Below, in pieces: positions 35,121 to 43,357 of a stretch of 64,000 nucleotides of DNA (positions are counted from its first letter, which is position 1; each line of letters starts with the position of its first letter). The notes under the pieces are model-generated. The model was not told the DNA's origin. It saw only the letters and a program-made list of their open reading frames with translations, and did no database searches. The position numbers and the translations under genes were made by a program. The stretch spans positions 372,001 to 436,000 of the forward strand of contig QFXE01000021.1 in NCBI GenBank assembly GCA_003349915.1, written 5' to 3'. The DNA is from an endosymbiont of Escarpia spicata (lineage in GTDB: Bacteria; Pseudomonadota; Gammaproteobacteria; Chromatiales; Chromatiaceae).

Positions 35121-36191
35121 CTACTCTGAACTCAACTCCTGCAAGCGTTTTCCGATCTTGTTTAACGAAAGGATTTCCTCCACAAAACCCCGCTTCACTG
35201 CCTCCCCAGGCATGCCCCAAACAACGCTCGTCCTCTCATCCTGTGCGATGGTTGGAGAACCTGCCTGTTTCATCTCTCCCATCCCCGCAGCCCCGTCATC
35301 CCCCATACCGGTCAACATAACGGCAATGGCATTGGCGCCGGCGTTCTGGGAAAGAGAGCGAAACATGACATCCACAGATGGTTTGTGACGATTGACCGGA
35401 GGGCCATCGTTAAGCTTGCAAATATATCGCGCACCATCCCGCTGTATGATGAGATGACGGTTACCCGGAGCGATATAGACATGTCCCGGCAGAACTTGTT
35501 GGCCATCAGAGGCTTCGAGCACGGTCAGGGCTGTAATGCTGTTGACCCGCTGGGCAAACGCTCCACTGAAGGCTTCGGGAATATGCTGTGATATCACGAT
35601 GCCCGGCATATCCGGCGGTAGATCGCGCACCACGTCCTTGATCGCTTCCGTACCGCCTGTGGATGAACCGATGCCGATGATTCTATCCGTGGTGCGGAAA
35701 TGTTTTTTCATCACAGGCTTGGAAAGCACTGCATCGGCACTCAATTTTTCGGTGACCTTGGTTTTTTTGGCCGGTCGCCGTTCCAGAGCCCGCACCCTGG
35801 CCTTAGCCGCCGTCTTGACCTTGCCGACGATCTCTTCCGAATATTCGGGCAACTCGTGCGCCACATCCAGTTTCGGCTTGGAAACAAAGTCCACCGCACC
35901 AGCCTCGAGTGCGCGCAGCGTGACGTCGGCACCCTGTTCCGTCAGGGTGGATACCATCACCACCGGCATCGGGCGCAGACGCATCAGATTGCCGAGAAAT
36001 GTAACACCGTCCATGCGCGGCATCTCAACATCAAGCGTCAAAACGTCAGGGTTCAGCTTCTTTATCTTGTCACGCGCCACAAAAGGATCGGCGGCACTTC
36101 CGACCACTTCGATCCCAGGATCGTCACTCAGGATTGATGTCAACAACTGGCGCACCAGCGCTGAATCATCCACCACCAGAACCTTGATCAT
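35121..36191 (-). CDS. cheB: Chemotaxis protein-glutamate methylesterase CheB
   Basis: 356 residues. The N-terminal receiver has [10 protein letters not shown] and phospho-Asp in [16 protein letters not shown]. The C-terminal esterase has the Ser-His-Asp triad in [23 protein letters not shown] and [11 protein letters not shown]. CheB demethylates and deamidates receptors, opposing CheR. Order cheR-cheD-cheB is the common set. The gene is 46 bases after cheD on the - strand. Confidence 0.97.
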   Translation of the reverse strand: MIKVLVVDDSALVRQLLTSILSDDPGIEVVGSAADPFVARDKIKKLNPDVLTLDVEMPRMDGVTFLGNLMRLRPMPVVMVSTLTEQGADVTLRALEAGAVDFVSKPKLDVAHELPEYSEEIVGKVKTAAKARVRALERRPAKKTKVTEKLSADAVLSKPVMKKHFRTTDRIIGIGSSTGGTEAIKDVVRDLPPDMPGIVISQHIPEAFSGAFAQRVNSITALTVLEASDGQQVLPGHVYIAPGNRHLIIQRDGARYICKLNDGPPVNRHKPSVDVMFRSLSQNAGANAIAVMLTGMGDDGAAGMGEMKQAGSPTIAQDERTSVVWGMPGEAVKRGFVEEILSLNKIGKRLQELSSE

Positions 36192-36237
36192 GATTTTTCT
36201 TCCATCACTACAACTAAACCTTCTCGTTTGTTATTAA

Positions 36238-36864
36238 TCAGAAAAGCTCCACTTCACCCACCACTGGCGCTTCTTCGATATCGTGCTGATAGGCAACCTC
36301 GCGCTTGACTACTGTATCGTTGTGCATATGTTTGAGTTTCTTTATTCTCACCCTGCCGCTGGCGGGATAGAAAACAACCTTTCTGGGGTAGATATCACCG
36401 ACATCCTCACCCAAAAGGTTTAACTGTTCCTGCTCAATATATTCGCGGATGAACTGAATATTTTTCTCTCCAACATCGGACATTCCACTGATAATCTTGC
36501 CACCCCCAAAGATCTTCACAGACAGATTGGGACGGTGCCCACCGTGACGCAAAATATCGTTGATCATATGCTCCATGGCGTAGTTCCCGTAGCGGGTGGA
36601 GGTGCTCACAAGATCACTCCCCCCCCAGGAACCGCTGTCACTCAGAGGCAGCATGAAATGATTCATACCACCGATACCGAAAACAGTATCCCAAATACAC
36701 GCAGACACGCAGGAACCCAGTACTGTGGTGATGATCTCGTCATTGGTCGTCACATAATATTCTCCCGGAAGAATCTTAGCTGCCGGCATCTTATGATTTC
36801 GATCCCAATACCGATTGATCGTCTCAAACCCCGGCAATGGCTTGGTCGTCTCCTGATGCGTCAT
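36238..36864 (-). CDS. cheD: Chemoreceptor glutamine deamidase CheD
   Basis: 208 residues. The catalytic Cys is in LGSCVSACIWD and His in GGMNHFMLPLSD, the CheD signature. The substrate-loop region KIFGGGKIISGMSDVGEKN and RKVVFYPASGRVRIKKL are also typical. The C-terminus ends GEVELF, after an extra tail of about 20 residues (KREVAYQHDIEEAPV). It abuts cheR. Interaction with the other VELF proteins is a possible role of the tail. Confidence 0.96.
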   Translation of the reverse strand: MTHQETTKPLPGFETINRYWDRNHKMPAAKILPGEYYVTTNDEIITTVLGSCVSACIWDTVFGIGGMNHFMLPLSDSGSWGGSDLVSTSTRYGNYAMEHMINDILRHGGHRPNLSVKIFGGGKIISGMSDVGEKNIQFIREYIEQEQLNLLGEDVGDIYPRKVVFYPASGRVRIKKLKHMHNDTVVKREVAYQHDIEEAPVVGEVELF

Positions 36865-36871
36865 ATCCCGG

Positions 36872-37708
36872 CTATTTCACCTTTCGATAGATTGTCTGAC
36901 CTATCAATTCAAAACGATCTGTGAGTTTGAACAGTGATTCAGAGTGTCCAATAAAAAGATAGCCACCCACTTTCAGGTTATCGGCATAACGATCAATCAG
37001 CTTAATCTTTGACTCCTTATCAAAATAGATAATTACGTTGCGGCAGAAGATCACATCCTTGGGTGAATCAATCGACCATTGCTGCATCAGGTTCAGTTGA
37101 CCAAACTCGATCAGTCTGCGAACCTCTGGCTTCAATCTCGCCTTGCCGCCAAGCTCCCCTTTACCCTTCTGAAACCAACGTCTCAGACGCGCTTTGTCCA
37201 ATCCATTTACCCTTTCCATCGGATAGACACCACTCGCAGCACGGGCAAGCACATTGGAGTCAATATCTGTAGCGAGGACCTTCACGTCCCATCCAGCAAC
37301 CTGTGCCAAGACTTCATTCAAGGTAATGGAGAGTGAATAGGGTTCTTCGCCGGTAGAACAACCGGCAGACCAGATACGGATATTCCGTTCAGCGGAATTT
37401 TTCGCCAGCAATTCCGGAATCACTGTATTGGCAAGATACTCGAAGTGGTGGTTTTCGCGAAAAAACGCAGTGAGGTTGGTCGTGATGGAGTTGACCAGCT
37501 CCACCATTTCATCTCCATCCTGGTTAGCGCGGATCAGGTCGCAATATTCACTGAAGGTTGCCATCCCAAGTTTGCGTACCCGTCGCGATAGCCGGGAATA
37601 GAACATATCGAATTTATCATCGGAGACAACTATACCGGTACGCTGGTTCGCAATGCCGCGTAAAAACTCAAAGTCCGCACGGGTAAACTCAAACTCTCTA
37701 TCGCGCAT
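36872..37708 (-). CDS. cheR: Chemotaxis protein methyltransferase CheR
   Basis: 278 residues from the ATG at 37708; the open frame extends to 37744 into a repeat. The SAM-binding motif is IWSAGCSTGEEPYSL (about residue 112), and FCRNVIIYFDKE marks the catalytic domain. It methylates receptor glutamates using S-adenosylmethionine. One receptor in the cluster ends in a WxxF-type pentapeptide that CheR enzymes of the E. coli type bind. Confidence 0.97.
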   Translation of the reverse strand: MRDREFEFTRADFEFLRGIANQRTGIVVSDDKFDMFYSRLSRRVRKLGMATFSEYCDLIRANQDGDEMVELVNSITTNLTAFFRENHHFEYLANTVIPELLAKNSAERNIRIWSAGCSTGEEPYSLSITLNEVLAQVAGWDVKVLATDIDSNVLARAASGVYPMERVNGLDKARLRRWFQKGKGELGGKARLKPEVRRLIEFGQLNLMQQWSIDSPKDVIFCRNVIIYFDKESKIKLIDRYADNLKVGGYLFIGHSESLFKLTDRFELIGQTIYRKVK

Positions 37709-37738
37709 TTCTGTTTGGTCCTTCAATCTGTGTTTCTT

Positions 37739-37895
37739 TAGCAATCATGGTGCGCACGGCGCACCCTACATTCCTGATAATTAGTTCATGCCATCCTGAA
37801 TAGATCAAGAACGGCGCTTAATTCATTCCGTGAGTATCTGGAGGATGTGCCGTGCGCACCAGAATAAACCGTTACAACCATCATGGCGCTACGTT
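37739..37895. repeat. Dispersed inverted repeat, family 1 (locus C)
   Basis: Intergenic space between cheR and the CheZ-like gene. It contains GCAATCATGGTGCGCACGG and GCGCACCCTACATTCCTG, then the inverse GGATGTGCCGTGCGCACCAG and a degraded ATCATGGCGCTACGTTC end. The unit matches those at 5719-5780 and 10509-10667, with decay in the middle. Confidence 0.78.
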
Positions 37896-37919
37896 CTTGA
37901 CAAATAGTCGTCCGGCGTT

Positions 37920-38486
37920 TTAAAACAGCTCGATATCATCGTCCTCTGCCTCATGCATCGCTTTAATCCCTATCTGCAGCGCTTGTTCTATGGTGGCGCC
38001 GGACAGCAAGGCATCGAACATCTCCTGCTCTTCACGCATGCTGTAGCGCGCCCTGATTTTCCCTTGCAGACCGGTCCACTCATGTGGGTTATAGAGTCTG
38101 CCCTGATCACCCACCAGTTCCCCCAACGCCTCCAGTGCATGGTTCACATGGGAGAGCCGCTGCGAAAGTTTATCGTAAAACTGGAATGCCATGATGCTTG
38201 CCTGCATCTTGGCTGATACGTCTGCTCCTTCCTGCTCGATTATGGTTATCACCCCGGCATTTTCATCCCGGCACTGTAACTGACCGGCGGTCTGCGCAAT
38301 GGTGCTCACACTGGCGATCATTGAGGTAAAAGATTCACTGAGTGTTTGAATCGACTCCTCACCTTCCCGCATCGCCATATCGATCTGTGCAACTGCGAGA
38401 TTGAGCATTCGCATTGTTTCCCGCACCTGACTCCAATCAAGGTCAGGTTGCTTCGCCGTCGATGGCGCTATTGATGTTTTGTTCAT
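37920..38486 (-). CDS. CheZ-like protein with DIELF tail
   Basis: 188 residues, predicted as a long helical hairpin. Residues 101-110 read FQFYDKLSQR. D105 and Q109 stand in the D-x3-Q arrangement of CheZ, which dephosphorylates CheY-P, after the same FQ/QF lead-in. There is no close overall similarity to CheZ and the CheZ C-terminal CheY-binding LGF peptide is absent. Instead the protein ends DDDIELF. The position between the STAS gene and cheR fits an adaptation or phosphatase role. Function is inferred. Confidence 0.72.
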   Translation of the reverse strand: MNKTSIAPSTAKQPDLDWSQVRETMRMLNLAVAQIDMAMREGEESIQTLSESFTSMIASVSTIAQTAGQLQCRDENAGVITIIEQEGADVSAKMQASIMAFQFYDKLSQRLSHVNHALEALGELVGDQGRLYNPHEWTGLQGKIRARYSMREEQEMFDALLSGATIEQALQIGIKAMHEAEDDDIELF

Positions 38487-38510
38487 CAGGTTTCTCCAAT
38501 CCCCATCTAT

Positions 38511-38906
38511 TCAGGCCGCTTCTTTATTTGACAGATTCAAGACTTCAGCCAATCCCAACAGTTCAACCGCAGATTGCAGCTTCTCCGTTGTTGCACCCCA
38601 TTTTATTTCGATATGTTGATTCACAGCCTCTTTAGCGAAGGTGCATAAAAGTTGAATGCCTGTGCCATCCACCTGATCGACTTCCCCGGCATTCAAGGTC
38701 ACGGTACCACCCAGTTCGAGCGATCGCCTCAATGTTTCCAGCATACCGGCCACTTCCTGAATGGTCAGGCTTTCGCCCAATGACACCACATTCTCTTTGG
38801 CAGTAGGTACTGTTGCTTCAACACCAGGGGAAGTAGTATTCAATCCCGCCCCGTCAACCGCCGGTTCCACTGACGACTCCATTTCCTGAAGTGGGTCATG
38901 ATTCAT
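38511..38906 (-). CDS. STAS-domain protein
   Basis: 131 residues from the ATG at 38906. The frame opens to a TTG at 38957 inside parA, with a good AGGAG sequence at that point, so the start may be further upstream. The N-terminal 45 residues look disordered; the remainder is one STAS domain (LTIQEVAGMLETLRRSLELG, TLNAGEVDQVDGTGIQLLC). The Ser of SpoIIAA is replaced by Thr in VDGTGIQLL, as in many STAS proteins of chemosensory clusters. It lies between parA and the CheZ-like gene. Confidence 0.8.
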   Translation of the reverse strand: MNHDPLQEMESSVEPAVDGAGLNTTSPGVEATVPTAKENVVSLGESLTIQEVAGMLETLRRSLELGGTVTLNAGEVDQVDGTGIQLLCTFAKEAVNQHIEIKWGATTEKLQSAVELLGLAEVLNLSNKEAA

Positions 38907-38934
38907 TACCGGGTCACTATTTTTTTCCGTGTCG

Positions 38935-39693
38935 TCATTGCATGGTTCTCCTCTCAACTACATCCTGTGCGAGTAAGTTGAATTCTTTTGCCGAGCGACT
39001 TGAACCCCTGTATTCGAAGATCGTCCGCCCCGCGCCCGGGCACTCCGCCATCACCGCCGCCTCACGAATCGGCGTCGCCAACACACGTCCCGGAAAATGC
39101 TCAAGCACTTTGGCCTGTACCTCTCTGGCAAGCCGCCGACGCGGAATCAAACGACTTAGTTCAATCCACTGTCGCAGGGGTTTTTCCAAAAAAGGCTCAA
39201 ATTTTTTCAGTGTCGCCATCACTTTTGCCAAGCCGTTGAGTGAGAGATAGTCTCCAGTGACCGGTATCAACACCTCATCTGCCGCAAATACTGCATTCGC
39301 CACTAACATTCCAGATGAGGGCGGGCAGTCATATAACACGAACGCCTGGTCCTGCAGCTTTTCCTGCAGCGCGGTCTGTAACAAGCGCGCACGCGTTGCA
39401 CCGCCTTCGTGCAACTCTTCCACTTTGTGCAACCTGTTTCCAGCAGGTATCAAAGTCACCAGATCTCTGGCACTGACTCGGACGGATTCGATATCCAGCC
39501 CTTCCAGAAGTACTTGATCGATACCTTTCGATGGTGGCCGGAAGATACCGAAACTCGCCGCCAGCTGACCTTGAGGATCCAGATCGATCACAGTGACACG
39601 ATGCCCGAGCAGGGCCAGTGCATGCCCCAGATTGGTGGTAATCGTGGTCTTTCCCACCCCACCCTTCTGGTTGATGACTGCAATCCTGCGCAT
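38935..39693 (-). CDS. ParA-family ATPase of the chemosensory cluster
   Basis: A 252-residue MinD/ParA-type ATPase. The deviant Walker A KGGVGKTTITTNLG opens the protein, Walker A' is VIDLDPQGQLAASFG and Walker B is FVLYDCPPSSGML. No ParB gene or parS-like site is seen next to it. ParA homologues in chemotaxis operons (ParC type) place receptor arrays at the cell pole or segregate them at division; this is the likely role. The stop overlaps the upstream end of the STAS frame. Confidence 0.88.
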   Translation of the reverse strand: MRRIAVINQKGGVGKTTITTNLGHALALLGHRVTVIDLDPQGQLAASFGIFRPPSKGIDQVLLEGLDIESVRVSARDLVTLIPAGNRLHKVEELHEGGATRARLLQTALQEKLQDQAFVLYDCPPSSGMLVANAVFAADEVLIPVTGDYLSLNGLAKVMATLKKFEPFLEKPLRQWIELSRLIPRRRLAREVQAKVLEHFPGRVLATPIREAAVMAECPGAGRTIFEYRGSSRSAKEFNLLAQDVVERRTMQ

Positions 39694-39740
39694 GAATCAA
39701 AACACTCCTATTCCGTCTCTTCGCTTTCACGGCACAATAC

Positions 39741-40250
39741 TTAACCAATACTCGCCGGCAATCCTAACTCGTCAGGATTAAAGAGCTTGTCGACATCCAG
39801 CAGCACAACCATGCGCTCACCTTGGGTAACCATGCCTATGATGTATTTTGTATTGATGTGAGTGCCCAGATCAGGCGCGGCTCGTACATCCTCTCCTGGC
39901 ACATCAAGCACATCTGAAACACCGTCAACAACAATGCCGACGAAGTTCTGCCCGCGTTTACTCTCCACAGTCAACACAATGGTTACCGTAGTCGGTGTAT
40001 ATTCGGCATGATCAAGCTTGAGACGGGTTCGCAGATCGATAATCGGCACAATCTCTCCGCGCAGGTCCAGCACGCCTTTTACATAGTCCGGTGTATCAGG
40101 AAGCGGACGCACTGCCTCCCAACCCTTGATCTCCTGCACCCGCAGGATGTCCACATCATAATCTTCTCCGCCAAGCGTAAAGCTGAGGTATTGACCACCC
40201 ACTCCGACAGACGTTTCTGCTTCACTCACTGTTGTTTCAGCCGGGGTCAT
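39741..40250 (-). CDS. cheW: Chemotaxis adaptor CheW (copy 1)
   Basis: 169 residues, a CheW scaffold coupling receptors to CheA. Characteristic motifs are YLSFTLGGEDYDVDILRVQE, YVKGVLDLRGEIVPIIDLR and VGIVVDGVSDVL, followed by MVVLLDVDKLF. It is close to copy 2 at 46347-46856, and each copy sits beside one of the two large paralogous receptors. It is 34 bases from the receptor gene 40284-43316. Confidence 0.95.
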   Translation of the reverse strand: MTPAETTVSEAETSVGVGGQYLSFTLGGEDYDVDILRVQEIKGWEAVRPLPDTPDYVKGVLDLRGEIVPIIDLRTRLKLDHAEYTPTTVTIVLTVESKRGQNFVGIVVDGVSDVLDVPGEDVRAAPDLGTHINTKYIIGMVTQGERMVVLLDVDKLFNPDELGLPASIG

Positions 40251-40283
40251 TTCACTCTCCTGATAACCTGTTGTATCGATCGG

Positions 40284-43200
40284 TCAAACATTCACCTGAT
40301 CCTCTACCTGTTTAAGTAGACCCACAATCTGTTCGGATAGCGGCCCGATGCCGCTATAGGCTTCTTCCGCCTCCACCATGGATCCGGCATTCTTCAGCGA
40401 TACCACACCCTTGATGATGCCATGCATCTCTTCATGCAACCGCTCCATCTCCTGCATCTGCTGAATATGGCCATACTCTGCCATGGCAAAACTGTAGAGC
40501 CATTTTCCCAGCGCGCAGTCACGATGGGATACTGCCTCATCATTGCTCATGCTTTCATTGCCATCGAGAAATTCCCGTAGCCGCATTTTCCATGAGAGAT
40601 GAGCCGCTCTGGCTGCATGAAAATCAAAGTCTGCATGGTTCACGCTGTGAGCTACATCTGCCTGCACTTTAATATCGAGGTTGAAGAAATTCATCAGACC
40701 ATCCATCTCCTGGGCTTTGTCCCTCATGGATGAGGCTGCCGCAGAGGTCTGTTCCGCCAGCGCAGCATTCTGCTGAGTCATCTCATCCATGCTGGTCACC
40801 GTCTGGTTGACCTGATCGATACCCGTTGCCTGCTCCTGACTCGAGGCAGCAATCTCCGAGACGATGTCTCCTACTTTCTTAACACCGATGACGATCTCGC
40901 CAAGAGTCTCACCGGATTCATTGACCAACTCAGAACCGACCTGTACTTTGTGCGCACTGTCCTGAATCAACTCCTTGATCTCTTTAGCGGCAGTCGCACT
41001 GCGGCCGGCAAGGTTACGTACCTCGGTGGCGACCACGGCAAAACCCCGTCCCTGTTCACCGGCACGGGCCGCCTCGACCGAGGCATTCAGCGCCAGCAGA
41101 TTGGTCTGGAAAGCAATCTCGTCGATCACGCCGATAATCTCGGCTATCCTGTTGCTGGCCTCATTGATTTCACCCATTGCCGACACTGCCCGCTGTACCA
41201 CCTCACCACCTTTCTCTGCGGTTTTTCCGGCGTTTTCTGCAAGCTGGTTTGCCTGCTGGGCATTGTCAGCATTGTTACGCACCGTGCCAGTCAACTCTTC
41301 CATGCTGGAGGCGGTCTCTTCGAGACTGCTGGCCTGTTGCTCGGTACGGCTGGAGAGACTGTTATTACCTGATGAAATTTCACCTGAAGCCGTTCGCACC
41401 ACATCCATTGAATCCCGCAGATCAGTGATTATGCTGCGCAGATTGTCCATGGTCTCATTGACGTTATCCTTCACCTCACCGAAAGTGCCACTGTATTGGC
41501 TATTGATCAGCTCACTCAGATCTCCGTTGGAGACCCGCTGCATCGTGACGGCAACATCATTGAAAACACTGTTTATCTGGTCGATCAAAGCATTGATGCC
41601 CTGTCCCAGATGCTTGAAAAAAACCGTCTTGTTTTCCAGTTTGACCCGTTGCGACAAGTCACCATGCAGGGTGGCTGCCACGATATTCTCCAGCTCACCC
41701 TCGACTGCCACCTCTTCGGTGCGGTCACTCCACTCCACCGCTGTACCCAGACGTTTGCCATCTTCTGCGATAACCGGATTGGCGACGATACGCATGGTGC
41801 GGCCACCCACCACCAACTCAGACTGATGCGTCTGGGAGAGGGTTGCAAGCATCTTCGCCTGATGCCCGGGGTGTTTGTGGAAAGCATCGATGCTGGCGCC
41901 CATCAAACGATCGGCATCGAATTCCGTGAGATCTTTGCGGATATCCTCTTCCGCCTCTTTAAACAGCTTCTTGACTCTCTTGTTCATATAGAAGATGTTG
42001 CGATCATTATCGGCCATCATCACGCAGCTGGAGACATTATCCAGCGCAGTTTCGATACGGGCGGCATTATCGGCCCTTTCACGTGCTTCATTCACGTCAT
42101 AGCCCAGTTTCGTCTGCATCGACTTGATGCCACGATAGAGATCCCCAATCTCGTCCCCGCGACGAAGTTCGATATCATCGGCATAGTGTCCCTCAGCGAT
42201 GCGCCGAAAAAAGCCCTGTGAGGCCTGCAACGGTTTCAGCACGCCACGCTGCAGGGCCAGGTAGAAAAACAGCGCCAGGATTACGAAGCCAGCCGGCGGC
42301 ATGGCTGATGAAATGAACTTGCCAAAACCGATGGTCTCTCCCAACGTCCGGGTACGAGCAGTCGTCATCTTTTCATATGCGGCATTGAGTACACCGAAAC
42401 CCTCAAGCGCAGGCTTATCGCTGACCTTCACCACCTTGTCGATGGCACCGGCAGACGCCTGCCCCACCACCATCGGTTGAATCTTGTCGAGCATAACCCG
42501 ATAGTTATCCGCAACACTGCGAATACCTGCCAATGCCGTGCGCTCATCCTCCGTCAGCCCGCTCAAGCGACCATACTGATCCAGCGCGATGAGCAGAGAC
42601 TGGTGGTTCGTTTTGAAGCGATCCGCATACTTCTGAGCGCCCCGAAGCACATAGTTCTTGAAGTTGTGGATCGCTCCACCATAACCGAACTGGGACTTCA
42701 TCTCTGACAACAGAGACTGTCTTTTGGCAACCTCTAGCTGATATCCATGCCACTGCGCTTCAGCCTCATGCATCGGTAACCAGGCAACCAGACCGGATAG
42801 CAGAAAACTGACCGCCATAAATGCCATCACCAGATAGAACTTCTTCAGCAGCGGCAGGTTAAACAGGGACTTGAACATGCGGGTCAAAAGTCCGTCACCC
42901 TTGAAGGAGCCACCATTGATCGCTGCATAGAGTGACTCGGCACCCCGCACCTCCTCCTGTGTAGGTTTGGTGCGCACCGACATATACTCTTTGACTTGCC
43001 CATGCTCAAAGATTGGAATCACATTGGCTTTTACCCAATAGTGATCACCATTCTTGGCACGGTTTTTTACGATGCCGGTCCAGGGGTTGCCTGCTTGTAT
43101 GGTTACCCAAAGATCCTGGAACGCTGCGGCAGGCACATCGGGATGCCGGATGATATTGTGGTTCTTGCCGACCAATTCAGCTTCACTGAAGCCCGCCATC

Positions 43201-43316
43201 TCCACAAATGCACTGTCGGCATAGGTAATTATGCCTTTGAGATCGGTCCTGGAGACGATAATCATATCGTCTGGCATGGGGATCTCTTTTCCGGTATTCG
43301 GTTCGTTGATCTTCAT
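40284..43316 (-). CDS. PAS-HAMP-MCP receptor with a C-terminal zinc-binding (CZB) domain
   Basis: 1010 residues. An N-terminal PAS (about 12-115; [17 protein letters not shown], the Aer-type flavin-PAS signature) precedes two membrane helices (about 157-178 and 338-358) with a periplasmic helical part between. A HAMP region, a second PAS-like region and the signalling hairpin follow (tip [20 protein letters not shown]). The C-terminus carries a CZB domain with the His-Cys-His-His ligands in [20 protein letters not shown] and RLHEEMH. It may sense redox or zinc-linked signals. It is the paralogue of the next gene. Confidence 0.92.
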   Translation of the reverse strand: MKINEPNTGKEIPMPDDMIIVSRTDLKGIITYADSAFVEMAGFSEAELVGKNHNIIRHPDVPAAAFQDLWVTIQAGNPWTGIVKNRAKNGDHYWVKANVIPIFEHGQVKEYMSVRTKPTQEEVRGAESLYAAINGGSFKGDGLLTRMFKSLFNLPLLKKFYLVMAFMAVSFLLSGLVAWLPMHEAEAQWHGYQLEVAKRQSLLSEMKSQFGYGGAIHNFKNYVLRGAQKYADRFKTNHQSLLIALDQYGRLSGLTEDERTALAGIRSVADNYRVMLDKIQPMVVGQASAGAIDKVVKVSDKPALEGFGVLNAAYEKMTTARTRTLGETIGFGKFISSAMPPAGFVILALFFYLALQRGVLKPLQASQGFFRRIAEGHYADDIELRRGDEIGDLYRGIKSMQTKLGYDVNEARERADNAARIETALDNVSSCVMMADNDRNIFYMNKRVKKLFKEAEEDIRKDLTEFDADRLMGASIDAFHKHPGHQAKMLATLSQTHQSELVVGGRTMRIVANPVIAEDGKRLGTAVEWSDRTEEVAVEGELENIVAATLHGDLSQRVKLENKTVFFKHLGQGINALIDQINSVFNDVAVTMQRVSNGDLSELINSQYSGTFGEVKDNVNETMDNLRSIITDLRDSMDVVRTASGEISSGNNSLSSRTEQQASSLEETASSMEELTGTVRNNADNAQQANQLAENAGKTAEKGGEVVQRAVSAMGEINEASNRIAEIIGVIDEIAFQTNLLALNASVEAARAGEQGRGFAVVATEVRNLAGRSATAAKEIKELIQDSAHKVQVGSELVNESGETLGEIVIGVKKVGDIVSEIAASSQEQATGIDQVNQTVTSMDEMTQQNAALAEQTSAAASSMRDKAQEMDGLMNFFNLDIKVQADVAHSVNHADFDFHAARAAHLSWKMRLREFLDGNESMSNDEAVSHRDCALGKWLYSFAMAEYGHIQQMQEMERLHEEMHGIIKGVVSLKNAGSMVEAEEAYSGIGPLSEQIVGLLKQVEDQVNV

Positions 43317-43357
43317 TCAGCTGATTCTCTCAACAGGTAATTTCCATACCCACACAA

